Part shown: piece by piece, positions 43,774 to 52,828 of the stretch
How positions within the stretch are numbered: position 1 is the first letter of the stretch
Layout of the letters: the number at the start of each line of letters is the position of its first letter
Source of the DNA: Pedobacter sp.
GTDB lineage: Bacteria > Bacteroidota > Bacteroidia > Sphingobacteriales > Sphingobacteriaceae
Length of the DNA stretch: 64,000 nucleotides
Assembly: GCF_031119335.1 (NCBI RefSeq)
Contig: NZ_JAVHXT010000018.1
Coordinates: 1 to 64,000, forward strand
Reading direction: 5' to 3'
Notes under the pieces: generated by a model
Told to the model about the DNA's origin: nothing
Seen by the model: only the letters and a program-made list of their open reading frames with translations
The model's database searches: none
Made by a program: the position numbers and the translations under genes

Positions 43774-44241
43774 TTATTCTTTTACAGAGATAAAGGTTTC
43801 CACTTCGGCATTGTTTCCGTCGTAATACTTTTTCCCGTGTATCGTGAAGTCTGCTCTGTATGCTCGCTTTGTATTTAATTCTTCATTTCTCCATATTTCT
43901 AACCAGGTGTTAACTACGGCTTCGGGCATTTTACCTTTAGAAACAAATTTCTGGTAGTTATCCGTCTCAATAGTTAAGCCAACAAAGCCTTCTGGAATGG
44001 TTGCTAATGAACTTACCGGTAAACCGATGATGGTGGTGTAGTATCCAGTAAAATCTGTTTCGTAGTCTGTATAAACTGCATAAATTTCGTCGCTAACCTT
44101 ATTTGGAATTTGCTCTTGGATGTTTTGGTCCCAAAATTTAAGCCACAATGCTTCGATGTCTTGAGCAGCTTGCCCATTGTTGTTCGTGGTTCTTATTGAG
44201 ATCCCGATGATGTCAAATTTTTGAATGTTTTGGTTCTTCAT
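43774..44241 (-). CDS. GyrI-like / AraC effector-binding domain protein
   Basis: A stand-alone 155-aa GyrI-like small-molecule-binding domain (SRPBCC-like duplication) without a DNA-binding part. Visible features: FDIIGISIRTTNNN, AVYTDYETDFTGYYTTIIGLPV and YRADFTIHGKKYY near the C-terminus, the typical end of these domains. Start is ATG 44241; a TTG at 44262 is less likely. Such proteins bind drugs or other hydrophobic compounds, or protect gyrase. Last ordinary gene before the defence cassette. Confidence 0.85.
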   Translation of the reverse strand: MKNQNIQKFDIIGISIRTTNNNGQAAQDIEALWLKFWDQNIQEQIPNKVSDEIYAVYTDYETDFTGYYTTIIGLPVSSLATIPEGFVGLTIETDNYQKFVSKGKMPEAVVNTWLEIWRNEELNTKRAYRADFTIHGKKYYDGNNAEVETFISVKE

Positions 44242-44364
44242 TTTTTTAAAATTAAGCAGCAAATATGTGTCACCGTTGTGACAACCCTATGTCAGTGCTG
44301 TATGAAGATTTTTAAAAAGTAGCGTGCACGCAAATTCAGTTAATCAAGTTCAACCAACGGCTCG

Positions 44365-44473
44365 GGTATTGGCGTAGTGGCGGATTTTAGCACAGAAGTT
44401 GAATAGAATTACTACCGTTCAATCTTGCACAAATGTCCAATCAAGGCCGTTCAGCCGCCATTACGCCAATACC
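44365..44473. repeat. 19-bp inverted repeat at the left border of the defence cassette
   Basis: GGTATTGGCGTAGTGGCGG (44365-44383) and its inverse (44455-44473) pair with one mismatch (G-T type) around a 71-nt loop. It is followed by TTGTTATCTGC; the mirror word GCAGATAAC occurs at the right border near 52894. The rest of 44242-44534 carries no gene. Confidence 0.7.
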
Positions 44474-44534
44474 TTGTTATCTGCTGCCCCTTTTCTCGGT
44501 TGCTTTTGTTGTCGGTTGGCTGAACGTTGGAACG

Positions 44535-44600
44535 AAGCACACTCTTTTGCAAGCTTTGGTCTGTGCGTTGGCTTTGTGCGGCTTGCAAATGTGTGTGCTT
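44535..44600. repeat. 66-nt flanking hairpin, left copy (attC-like candidate)
   Basis: AAGCACAC, TCT, TTTGCAAGC, 26-nt loop, GCTTGCAAA, TGT, GTGTGCTT. Outer 8-bp and inner 9-bp stems are perfect, separated by a T-T, C-G, T-T step. A 52-bp core (44542-44593) matches 52770-52821 with one mismatch, in direct orientation. It ends 10 nt beyond the stop codon of the HerA gene. Confidence 0.85.
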
Positions 44601-44610
44601 GTGTGGTGGC

Positions 44611-46359
44611 TTATGTCTTGGATTGTTTACGAAGTCCAACTACTGCATTTTTAATATCTTGTTTAGCACCTTTATTGCTCCATTCTTTCCAAAATTTAAT
44701 GGTTGCACTATCAGGCTTGATTGTCGGCTCCGAAATCAGCACCCTTGTTGGAAGTAATGAAGCATCTCCAACTATCAATGCTTCTCCAATGTCTAAGATT
44801 GGAAGAACTTCTGTCAATCCTGTAAGATTGTCTGGTAAAAGTTTTTTGATAACAGCTTGGTCTTCTGCATTGGCAAGTCGTAACGAAATAAAATTGTTGC
44901 ACTGACTTAAAACAGTTCGGTTTACTTCGGCTGGTCGTTGGCTGATTACAGTTAAGCTTACGCCATATTTTCTGCCTTCTTTTGCAATTCTTTCAAAACT
45001 TTTTAATCCAAGTTCGGAAGCACTGTCCTGATTGGTTCTTTCAGGAATATACAAATGAGCCTCATCACACATCAAACAAATTGGATGTTGATTTTCTTTT
45101 GCAGTCCACTGTTGAACGGTAAAAACAATTCTTGCAACCAACCCAATTACTAAGGGTAAAACATCTGATGGTACTTCTGAAAAATCTATAATTTTTACAC
45201 CCGATTTTTTGCCGTTAAGTTCAGAACCGTGCATCAATGCACTACAAAAATCGTTTAACCAATCTAATTGCAATTCATCTTCGGATATTTGAAATAAAAA
45301 ACCTAAGCGTTTATCCTCTTTCTTTGCTTCAAGACGCTGAATAAAACGGGATAGCTTGCCGTTAAAATCTCCATTCTTACCTGCTGCCGTTGAACCTGCA
45401 ACACGTTCTGTGTCTAATCGTTTAAGTTCATCTAAAACAGCATCCAATTTATAAGGTATTGGACTGTCAATCGTTAAGTTATCGATAAATACGGTATCTC
45501 TAATTGAAGTAAGGTAATTTTTCTTTTCTGTATATACTGTTCTTGAAAAAACCATTGCTTGATTTGGTGCATTACTGTCGCTTCTATCAAGAAGCATAGC
45601 CAACATTTCTTCATAAGTCAATAGCCAATAAGGTAACATCAAAACACCGTTGGCAAGATTTCCCTTTTTGCCTAAATCAGAAGGATTTGCAATTCTGAAA
45701 TGTTGTATTCCGTCAGCTTTAAAATTTGCTCCGCTGTATTCTCCGTGTATGTCAAACAAAATAGAATTTGCCATTGGCAATTTGGCTATCTGTTCAATAA
45801 TTTTTGCTACACACCAAGATTTTCCTGAACCTGTACTACCTACAATTACAGCGTGGCGTTGAAAAAGTTTATCTCCGTCCAAAAATGCTTCTGCATTTTC
45901 ATCTATTGAATATTTTCCGATTGAAAGCGGAATTTCATAATTCTCTTTGGTGGAAATAGTTTGCATAAACTTGGTAATATTCTCTCCGTCTATCGGATAA
46001 CATTTAGCTTCGATTTCGGGAACAGTATCCAGTGTTCTTTTGAAAACATTTTCTTTTTCTCCGTGTTTATTCAACAAAGTGCCAATCAAATTCACTTTCA
46101 AAATATTTTCAGTGAAAAGGAAATTGTTTAATCCTAAATCATCTCCTGCTGGTTGTTCTTCATCGGAAGCTTTCCGAGTTATACGATTTATAATTCCGAT
46201 TAAGTGTTGTCCCGCTTTTGAACTTTGAACTGCTACCAAATGATTGACTTGTAACTTTCTTAGTTTTTCAAGTTCATCAACTTTTATGATTAATGTTGCT
46301 GTATCAACACTAAACACTGTTCCGATAGAAGAATTGTCTTCAAAAGTGAATATTGCCAT
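44611..46359 (-). CDS. herA: HerA-family ATPase of a SIR2-HerA defence pair
   Basis: A 582-aa hexameric-type DNA translocase/helicase of the HerA-FtsK class. The N-terminal HAS-barrel (about 1-100) is followed by Walker A GSTGSGKS (174-181), Walker B ICLMCDEAHLYIP (427-439) and the sensor/arginine region SLTVISQRPAEVN (about 460). The length and SIR2 partner match the SIR2-HerA (Nezha) anti-phage system, in which the ATPase assembles with SIR2 to deplete NAD+. Last gene of the five-gene operon, 6 nt after SIR2. Stop lies 10 nt from the flanking hairpin. Confidence 0.92.
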   Translation of the reverse strand: MAIFTFEDNSSIGTVFSVDTATLIIKVDELEKLRKLQVNHLVAVQSSKAGQHLIGIINRITRKASDEEQPAGDDLGLNNFLFTENILKVNLIGTLLNKHGEKENVFKRTLDTVPEIEAKCYPIDGENITKFMQTISTKENYEIPLSIGKYSIDENAEAFLDGDKLFQRHAVIVGSTGSGKSWCVAKIIEQIAKLPMANSILFDIHGEYSGANFKADGIQHFRIANPSDLGKKGNLANGVLMLPYWLLTYEEMLAMLLDRSDSNAPNQAMVFSRTVYTEKKNYLTSIRDTVFIDNLTIDSPIPYKLDAVLDELKRLDTERVAGSTAAGKNGDFNGKLSRFIQRLEAKKEDKRLGFLFQISEDELQLDWLNDFCSALMHGSELNGKKSGVKIIDFSEVPSDVLPLVIGLVARIVFTVQQWTAKENQHPICLMCDEAHLYIPERTNQDSASELGLKSFERIAKEGRKYGVSLTVISQRPAEVNRTVLSQCNNFISLRLANAEDQAVIKKLLPDNLTGLTEVLPILDIGEALIVGDASLLPTRVLISEPTIKPDSATIKFWKEWSNKGAKQDIKNAVVGLRKQSKT

Positions 46360-46365
46360 ATTTTG

Positions 46366-47385
46366 TTATTGTATTCGTTTTAGGTATTCCGTCAAGTTCC
46401 AATAGCTAACATTTTCAATGATATGATCTCCTTGACTTGATGAATATATTTTGGTGTCTTTATCGTTGCTTTCTTCTATTAAGATATAATTTTTACAGCC
46501 TCCATCAATTATTGTTTCTTTTGTTTTTGGTGTTAATTCTTTTGTGATAACAATGATTGGCTTGGTCTTTATTTGCTGAATGAGTTTTGGTTGTACGTGA
46601 ACATCATTAAAGCCGTATCCAATGCACAAATAGCCATTTGCATTTTGGATTTCCGTATCTGCTTGTGCGAAAATGGTTCTATAAGGTTCATTATGCGTTT
46701 CGGCATATTTACTAAGTCCTGGCGTTACAATCAGTGGTTTGTAATCTTGTGGAATGTTTCTACGTAAGGGCAAATGAATATTTTCTTTTACTGGTGTTTC
46801 AAACCAATCTAATGAACCGTGAACTTTCCAAATATTGACTTGTCCGCTATATCCTTTTATGTTTGATAAAGCATTAGTGTGAATGCTGTCTGAAAAATGT
46901 CCAATATAGTTTTGAGCATATCCTGTACAAATAAATGCTTCCGCAGTACTTGCACTATATTCAGCAATGCGGTCGTAGTTGGTTGTAACGATGGAAAGTT
47001 TTCTATTCGTTGTTGAAAGCAGGTGTTTCATCAATATTACCAGTGGCACTTCTTTTCCGTTCAAAACAAATTGTTCGTATGCTTGTAAATCTGCTTCTGC
47101 AATCAATCTCCACGTAGCTTCAATTACTGCTCTTAGAACATTGTCATTGAGTTGTATTCCTAACAAGGCTTTTTCTAAATCTTTGTTATCTTCAAGACTT
47201 TTCTTAAATGCTTCAAGTTGAGCATTATCAATATCATTGTCAAAATGCAATGTGTTTTTCAAATATTCCCCAAGTTTCCACATTGATGGTAAGCCAAAAG
47301 GAACGGAAGCTCCACTGCCTAATATAATCAATGGAACTTTATTTGTCCAATCTTGAAGTTGTTTTAATAATGCGTCAAAATCCAT
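46366..47385 (-). CDS. SIR2 family NADase-like defence protein
   Basis: A 339-aa SIR2-domain protein. NAD-binding loop LGSGASVPFG (about 22-31), TTNYDRIAEY (134-143) with the conserved Asn/Asp, catalytic His189 in WKVHGSLDW, and YGFNDVHVQPKL near 260. The zinc ribbon of true sirtuin deacetylases is absent, as in defence NADases (ThsA, DSR, SIR2-HerA). Predicted to cleave NAD+ upon phage sensing and stop growth. It begins one base after the methyltransferase stop and is followed by HerA after 6 nt, so both are in one transcript. Confidence 0.92.
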   Translation of the reverse strand: MDFDALLKQLQDWTNKVPLIILGSGASVPFGLPSMWKLGEYLKNTLHFDNDIDNAQLEAFKKSLEDNKDLEKALLGIQLNDNVLRAVIEATWRLIAEADLQAYEQFVLNGKEVPLVILMKHLLSTTNRKLSIVTTNYDRIAEYSASTAEAFICTGYAQNYIGHFSDSIHTNALSNIKGYSGQVNIWKVHGSLDWFETPVKENIHLPLRRNIPQDYKPLIVTPGLSKYAETHNEPYRTIFAQADTEIQNANGYLCIGYGFNDVHVQPKLIQQIKTKPIIVITKELTPKTKETIIDGGCKNYILIEESNDKDTKIYSSSQGDHIIENVSYWNLTEYLKRIQ

Positions 47386-49224
47386 TTATATCGTTATTTC
47401 ATATTTCTCTATCAAAAATTTATCTACTTCTTCTTTTGTAGCTCCATTCGATAAAAAATATCTGTCTTGTTCGTTTAATTCACAAATTCCAAAATTTTTC
47501 ACATAGTTTTTAGCGTATGAAAAAAATCCTCCTGAATATGGTTTACTTGTATTTTCCATATAGTATTCAAATACCTTTGATTCCAAAATTCGTTTCAGTA
47601 TTTTAAGTTCCTGATGTGATTCGTTAAAAATTGCATATCCGCAATAAATCAACATATCTTTTTGGTCTGTAAAAACGAAGTGTGGATTTTTTGTCATATA
47701 AGGAAAAAGTAGTTTGTAGCCTTTATCGGACAATGCTTGCGTTCGCCCAAAAGCATACCAAGCTCCGTAATCTCCATTTCCTTTATCCCTTGATAGTAAA
47801 GTTTTCTTATTGTCCGACAAATATTTATAGGTTTTTGGGAAGTTGTTTTTTAGATACTTTTCATTCATTAGAGTAAGCGGACTTATTCCGTTTGTGTACG
47901 GATAAATCAGTTTCTCTTTTACAGCTTCAATTTCGTGTTCGTGCTTGAGAATATTCGGTTTGATTATATCTCTACAAATCCCTTTTTCTATTTCATATTT
48001 CTTTCCATTTTGTTCAAGTATGAAATGCTCTTCCGTTTCAGAAACAGGTTTGAAAATATAAATGTTATTACTTAGAGTCGCTATACCATTTCTTATTTTG
48101 TATTTTTCACCTAATGGCTTTCCTGCACTTTCAATTCGTTTGATGTTTTCAATAATTGCATTGTCATTAAGTAACCAACCCTTATGAGAATCCAAATCTT
48201 GGTAAGGAATTTTATTGAAAGATTTAAGTCCGTTTGGGGTTAATGTAGAACTACTTTCTTTCTTGAAAGATACTGTTGTTGATTGTTTTTTAGATATTAA
48301 ACAAATACAAGTATATGCGGACTTCTTTCCAAATAATTTTTCGTGTCCAAAATCTATAATACTCAAATCATATTCCTTTTCTTGCAGGTATTTTCTTAGT
48401 TGTCTTGCATTTACACTTTTGTAGAATGAATTTACGGTTATGTAACCCAAAACACCACTGTCGTTTAGTTGCGTTAATCCAATTTCAAAAAATGGAATAT
48501 ACAAATCTGGGTTTCCTGATTTTGTAACCGTCCAATTTGATAAAAGTAATTTAGAAGCTATGTCTATATTTTTGGCTCTTACATAAGGTGGATTTCCTAT
48601 AATTAAATCAAATCCATTATTTGCTTTAATTCTTGTTTCATTTTTAAACCAATCAAATGAAAGAGCGTCACCACAATGCAAATTAAATTTAAACTCTTTT
48701 CTATCTTCATCATTCGCCAAAGCCAAAAGTGAAAGCAAAATTTCTGTTCTTCTGATGCTACTTTTACTAATATCTAAACCAAATATGTTTTCACTGAATA
48801 TCTGATAATAAGTCTTGTTGGTTTCCAATTTTAATTTTTTGGAAACAGTATATAAAAATGCTCCGCAACCACAAGCAATATCTGCAACTAAAGCATCTTG
48901 ATGTGGTTTTTCAATTTTTGAAAATGAATTTTCTATAATAAAAATTTTGATATAGTTTGGCGTATAAATGGCTCCGTTAATGACTTGTTCATTTTTAGGA
49001 ATAGCCAGCTCAAACGCTTCAATCAGGTCATCAAAAGTAAGTTTAACGTCTAATTGAGTGTATTGGCTCAAAGGCGAATTATCTGAAATAGTCAGTGATT
49101 TAATTAAGGTATTATTTCTGACTTTTAGAGTATTTGCTTTAATAAAAGCAGAAACAATAATCTTATTCAGAGAAGTTTCATCTTCGCTGAATTGATTAAT
49201 GATATTTTTAAATTCTTTCTGCAT
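47386..49224 (-). CDS. N6-adenine DNA methyltransferase with target-recognition domain
   Basis: 612 aa. The SAM site VADIACGCGAFLYTV (about 113-127) and the catalytic NPPY (211-214) mark an N6-adenine methyltransferase of the Eco57I/TaqI class. The C-terminal part (from about 350) looks like a TaqI-type specificity domain (YKIRNGIATLSNNIYIF, then YAFGRTQALSDKGYKLLFPYM). No nuclease motif was found, so it may methylate the strand or site not modified by the IIG enzyme upstream, or protect host DNA for the operon. Four nt after the IIG gene. Confidence 0.92.
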   Translation of the reverse strand: MQKEFKNIINQFSEDETSLNKIIVSAFIKANTLKVRNNTLIKSLTISDNSPLSQYTQLDVKLTFDDLIEAFELAIPKNEQVINGAIYTPNYIKIFIIENSFSKIEKPHQDALVADIACGCGAFLYTVSKKLKLETNKTYYQIFSENIFGLDISKSSIRRTEILLSLLALANDEDRKEFKFNLHCGDALSFDWFKNETRIKANNGFDLIIGNPPYVRAKNIDIASKLLLSNWTVTKSGNPDLYIPFFEIGLTQLNDSGVLGYITVNSFYKSVNARQLRKYLQEKEYDLSIIDFGHEKLFGKKSAYTCICLISKKQSTTVSFKKESSSTLTPNGLKSFNKIPYQDLDSHKGWLLNDNAIIENIKRIESAGKPLGEKYKIRNGIATLSNNIYIFKPVSETEEHFILEQNGKKYEIEKGICRDIIKPNILKHEHEIEAVKEKLIYPYTNGISPLTLMNEKYLKNNFPKTYKYLSDNKKTLLSRDKGNGDYGAWYAFGRTQALSDKGYKLLFPYMTKNPHFVFTDQKDMLIYCGYAIFNESHQELKILKRILESKVFEYYMENTSKPYSGGFFSYAKNYVKNFGICELNEQDRYFLSNGATKEEVDKFLIEKYEITI

Positions 49225-49228
49225 TTTA

Positions 49229-52200
49229 TCAATTTAAAATTTGAATTCGGTCAATGTTTCTACCTCTGTCGCTAAAGAATACTTTTTCTTCATCAGTTAA
49301 TCCATATAGCTGATAACATAATTCATCTAATGTATTCCATTGTGTTGAAAGTAATCTTGAAATACTTCTTTGCTGTGTAGGTGAAGATGATTTATAGTTG
49401 GTCTGTAATTCGTCAATTCGTTTGGCAACTACTGCCAAATCAGACTTTAATTGCTCATTTTCTCTGAAATTTGAAACAGGGAAAGGAACAGGTTCAAGAA
49501 ATTGTTTATTGAATTTGAAATATCCGTTTGATTGTGGATTAGCTATTGACCTTGCTAAAACAGAATATACGGTTGAGTTGATGACAGCCGATAAAGCATA
49601 AAGACTGTTTTCGTCTTTTTGAGGAATGTCTATAAAAAAGACATTTGCATTGTCGCAATAAGTTCTAACGGAAAATGTAACGGTAGCGAAAGTGTCCAAA
49701 GCCGTCATTGGTACTAATATTTTAGGATATGTAGCACCGTGATTTTGCACTCTTGTAAACAAGTGCCAATTGTTATCATCGTATTTTTCAGGAAATTTCT
49801 TTGGTAATGTTTCGACAGTAGATTCAATTGTAGCCTTGTTCCTTTGTAAATATTCAGAAGCAAGCGGAAACCTTTCTCTGAAATCAGAGAATTTTATTTC
49901 AGTTACAATTCCGTCTGTAACATCATAAGGGAATATGACAAATACATCTGCATTATCTTTCCTGTATGGATAGAAGTTTTCATTGCAGATAAGTGGTCTG
50001 CAAGCCTCGAACTCAATTTCAAAATCTTCTTCAATGTGCGATTTTCCTCTGATAATTCCATTTTCAACAGAAATCGGTCTTATGTGATAAGCTCTATCCC
50101 AAAGCACCTGAACACCAACACGTACTTTTGCATAATCTCCTAAACTGCCATTTTCCAATAATCTTGTTTTGATTTCAATAAGTTGGTTGTCATCAAAACT
50201 CCAAGGATTAGCTGATACGGCAGATGCTGGTATAATAGAATATTGTTCGGGTGCAATATCTGGTGTTTCTGTTTCTCTTAATTGTGAGGGAAGTGTTTCA
50301 GGGGTTCCGTCATATAATTTGAAACTAAAATTATCGGAAGATGATTTGTCCAATAGGAGTACTGCTACATAAGTAATACGGTCTTTAAATATACTCGTTG
50401 CTTCAAAATCAATAACAGACGAAAGATAGTTAGATGTTGTAATTATTTCTCTAATTTTCTTTCCGTATTCTGTTTTGAAAAACCTTTTTTGAACAATATA
50501 TCCAAGTCTCCCTGTCGGATTTAACAATTCTATCCCTCTTTCAATGAAAGGAATGGCTAAATCAACTTTCCCATTTTTTGAAGATGGAAACCTTGTTTTG
50601 ATATATAGGTGCATATAAGGCAAATCAATATTATAATGTTTTACCTCAACATAAGGCGGATTACCAACGATATAATCAAAACCTCTTTTTTCCTCAAATA
50701 TTTTACTAAAGCCCTGCTCACTTTCCCAATCAAAGATATTTGTATTTAAAAACTCATCTTCATTATGTTCGAGTGCTGGAAATTTTTCAAGAATATCGGA
50801 TTCAACTAAAGAATTACCACAACGAATATTGTTCCCAACTCCGTTTAATATTTTGTTGCCAAAAAGCCCAATTTCATTGTATGATTCAAGATATTCAGAG
50901 GTGTCAATTATCTTTAAAGATAAGGACATTTTAGCAACTTCTACAGCTTCGGGGTCAATATCAATACCGAAAATGCAATTATCCATAATGGCTTTCTTAC
51001 CCAATACATTGACAATCACATCATCATTTGTAGCAACAAAATATTTTTGGAAATCGGGGTGATTTGAAATGAAAAATAATTCTCGAAAAATCTCCTCGAT
51101 ATAATCATACACCTCAATAGCAAAAACGCCACTTCCACAAGCTATGTCTAAAATCTTTTTATCAAAAAGAGCTTCAATTCCTTCTTCCAAAAGTTTTTGT
51201 TTAGGAATTGTTCTTCTGATAATTTCTTGAACGATGTATTGAGGTGTACTTACCGCACCTTTAGTTTTTAAATATTCGCTTTTGATTTCGTCTTTTACCT
51301 CATTGTTTTCAATTAGAAGTTTTTTAGACAAGAAAATCTCATAAATATCGCTAAGTACCTTTGTTGGGATTACATCAAAACGATAAGGGGACGGATAGTA
51401 AATAACTTGGAGTAGTTGGTCGAAAACTTCGTTTGAAATCTCAATTTCGTGAATTGCATTTATTCGATCAAATAAAGGTCCGTCATAATGTTCAAAGAAA
51501 TCGAAATAAGAAGAATTTTTAAATTCATTCCAAAATCCTTTTTCTTTGAATGATAACAATAGTCCCTCTTCTTCAATTTTGCGAGCTTCACAAACCCGAA
51601 TAAATAATATTCTGTTTATGATGATTTGAACAATGTAGCTAAGGTTTGCTGAATTGTTTCTTATATAATCTGCATTGTTGTTCAGAATGTCCGTAGCTAA
51701 AGCTAAACGAAAATCAGAAAGTTGTTGGGCAAATTTAAAATCGGGAGTTGTTTTTTCAACATAACGATTTCCTTGAAAAGAAGATGAATAAATCTCGTCA
51801 AGTTTGCCTTTGTAAATATTTTCTTTAAGAAGATGTGCTTCTAAAATTTCAAATTTTTCAATGTAGTCGTCAAGGGTAAAATACAATCTTCCTAAATTGG
51901 CGTTTTGTTCTCTTTTAGGTGTATAAGTACAATCGTAAATTGCAAATTCTTCAAAATTTGAAATGAAAGCACAAGGTGCTAAAATTGACCAACCGTAAGA
52001 TTTTATTTGAAAAGCGGCTTCTGTATCGTCAAGAATTTTTACAGAAATATCTTTTGCATCAAGAAATGTCAATTTCTGTCTTGCGACTTTGAATGTATAA
52101 TCAGGTCGTGTATTTTGCGAGCCAATTCCTTTTAGTTTTTCTTTTTCAGCTTTTGATAAAACTTTTTCTTGAAGAATTTGAGAAGTATCCCGAACGTCCC

Positions 52201-52339
52201 AATCAAATATGGCTAATAATTCATTTAGCCAAGTTCTGATTGTTTCTTCCGAAGTTAAATCAAGTTTGCCTTGCTCTTTGAACTTATTGTATTCAGTAAT
52301 GAGTTCAGCTAATTTTTGTTTACGTTGTTCTGAACTCAT
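49229..52339 (-). CDS. Type IIG restriction-modification enzyme (Eco57I-like)
   Basis: 1036 aa, the size of fused R-M-S enzymes. N-terminal PD-(D/E)xK-like motif: Asp80 in RPDYTF and Asp94-x-Lys96 in FLDAKD. The methyltransferase has KILDIACGSGVFAIEV (DIACGSG 398-404) and catalytic NPPY (560-563). The target-recognition region covers about 700-1000 (VGVQVLWDRAYHIRP, FTRVQNHGATYPKILVPMT). Predicted to cut unmodified DNA and methylate one strand of its site. Its start overlaps the regulator gene by 4 nt. Confidence 0.92.
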   Translation of the reverse strand: MSSEQRKQKLAELITEYNKFKEQGKLDLTSEETIRTWLNELLAIFDWDVRDTSQILQEKVLSKAEKEKLKGIGSQNTRPDYTFKVARQKLTFLDAKDISVKILDDTEAAFQIKSYGWSILAPCAFISNFEEFAIYDCTYTPKREQNANLGRLYFTLDDYIEKFEILEAHLLKENIYKGKLDEIYSSSFQGNRYVEKTTPDFKFAQQLSDFRLALATDILNNNADYIRNNSANLSYIVQIIINRILFIRVCEARKIEEEGLLLSFKEKGFWNEFKNSSYFDFFEHYDGPLFDRINAIHEIEISNEVFDQLLQVIYYPSPYRFDVIPTKVLSDIYEIFLSKKLLIENNEVKDEIKSEYLKTKGAVSTPQYIVQEIIRRTIPKQKLLEEGIEALFDKKILDIACGSGVFAIEVYDYIEEIFRELFFISNHPDFQKYFVATNDDVIVNVLGKKAIMDNCIFGIDIDPEAVEVAKMSLSLKIIDTSEYLESYNEIGLFGNKILNGVGNNIRCGNSLVESDILEKFPALEHNEDEFLNTNIFDWESEQGFSKIFEEKRGFDYIVGNPPYVEVKHYNIDLPYMHLYIKTRFPSSKNGKVDLAIPFIERGIELLNPTGRLGYIVQKRFFKTEYGKKIREIITTSNYLSSVIDFEATSIFKDRITYVAVLLLDKSSSDNFSFKLYDGTPETLPSQLRETETPDIAPEQYSIIPASAVSANPWSFDDNQLIEIKTRLLENGSLGDYAKVRVGVQVLWDRAYHIRPISVENGIIRGKSHIEEDFEIEFEACRPLICNENFYPYRKDNADVFVIFPYDVTDGIVTEIKFSDFRERFPLASEYLQRNKATIESTVETLPKKFPEKYDDNNWHLFTRVQNHGATYPKILVPMTALDTFATVTFSVRTYCDNANVFFIDIPQKDENSLYALSAVINSTVYSVLARSIANPQSNGYFKFNKQFLEPVPFPVSNFRENEQLKSDLAVVAKRIDELQTNYKSSSPTQQRSISRLLSTQWNTLDELCYQLYGLTDEEKVFFSDRGRNIDRIQILN

Positions 52340-52647
52340 TTTCTATTCTTTTTTGTTTGATATTTGATTTCTTCTTCTGCTGCTATTAAAATGTCTTTGG
52401 CATATTTTTCATCTGCAAGTTGATACGCAACTTGTCTACTCATAAATGCAATAACAAGTTCTTTCTCGTCCACGTTGAAAGTCTTAGCAATTATCGGGAG
52501 CATTTGCCTATTTACAGGTCTTTCTCCACGTTCTAATTTACTTAATGTGCTTTGGTCTATATCGAGTAAAGCAGCAAGTTTTCGTAAAGGCATTTCTGCC
52601 TTTTCTCTAAGTTGTCTGATATGGTCGCCTAAGTTTTCTATTTGCAT
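52336..52647 (-). CDS. XRE-family regulator (controller-protein-like)
   Basis: A 103-aa DNA-binding protein with an HTH_XRE domain in the first 60 residues (LRKLAALLDIDQSTLSKLERGERPVN). A small regulator that opens a restriction-modification operon is the position of controller (C) proteins. The C-terminal 40 residues (YAKDILIAAEEEIKYQTKKN) are charged. A palindrome 16 nt upstream of the ATG is a likely operator. Coupled to the IIG gene by a 4-nt overlap (ATGA). Confidence 0.9.
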   Translation of the reverse strand: MQIENLGDHIRQLREKAEMPLRKLAALLDIDQSTLSKLERGERPVNRQMLPIIAKTFNVDEKELVIAFMSRQVAYQLADEKYAKDILIAAEEEIKYQTKKNRK

Positions 52648-52662
52648 CTTGAAAAATATTTC

Positions 52663-52678
52663 TTGACATTCTTGTCAA
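52663..52678. promoter_or_regulatory. Palindromic operator candidate upstream of the XRE gene
   Basis: TTGACA-TTCT-TGTCAA is a perfect 6+6 palindrome with a 4-bp spacer, placed 16 nt before the start codon of the regulator. This is the expected position for an autoregulatory box of a controller protein. Confidence 0.5.
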
Positions 52679-52762
52679 ATTTATTTTAAAATTTCATTCT
52701 ACCAAAATTTTTAGCAACGTTTTTCTGTCGGGGTGGTGGGTGGGCTTGGGTGCGTAGGCAAA

Positions 52763-52828
52763 ATTGCAGCTCTTTTGCAAGCTTGGGTCTGTGCGTTGGC
52801 TTTGTGCGGCTTGCAAATGTGCTGCAAT
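52763..52828. repeat. 66-nt flanking hairpin, right copy (attC-like candidate)
   Basis: ATTGCAGC, TCT, TTTGCAAGC, 26-nt loop, GCTTGCAAA, TGT, GCTGCAAT. Same length and spacing as the left copy. The outer arms differ from those of the left copy (AAGCACAC/GTGTGCTT) at several positions yet still pair perfectly, while the inner stem and all but one base of the loop are identical. Confidence 0.85.

Noticed and set aside
44399..44905. 168-codon open frame opposite the end of the HerA gene
   Set aside because: It spans the 66-nt hairpin and the conserved HerA C-terminus on the other strand; protein sequence is Cys/Leu-biased and unlike any family.
44611..52647. BREX, DISARM or Dnd/Ssp system
   Set aside because: No PglZ, BrxC, DrmA/B, or Dnd sulfur-transfer genes are present; the gene set fits R-M plus SIR2-HerA only.
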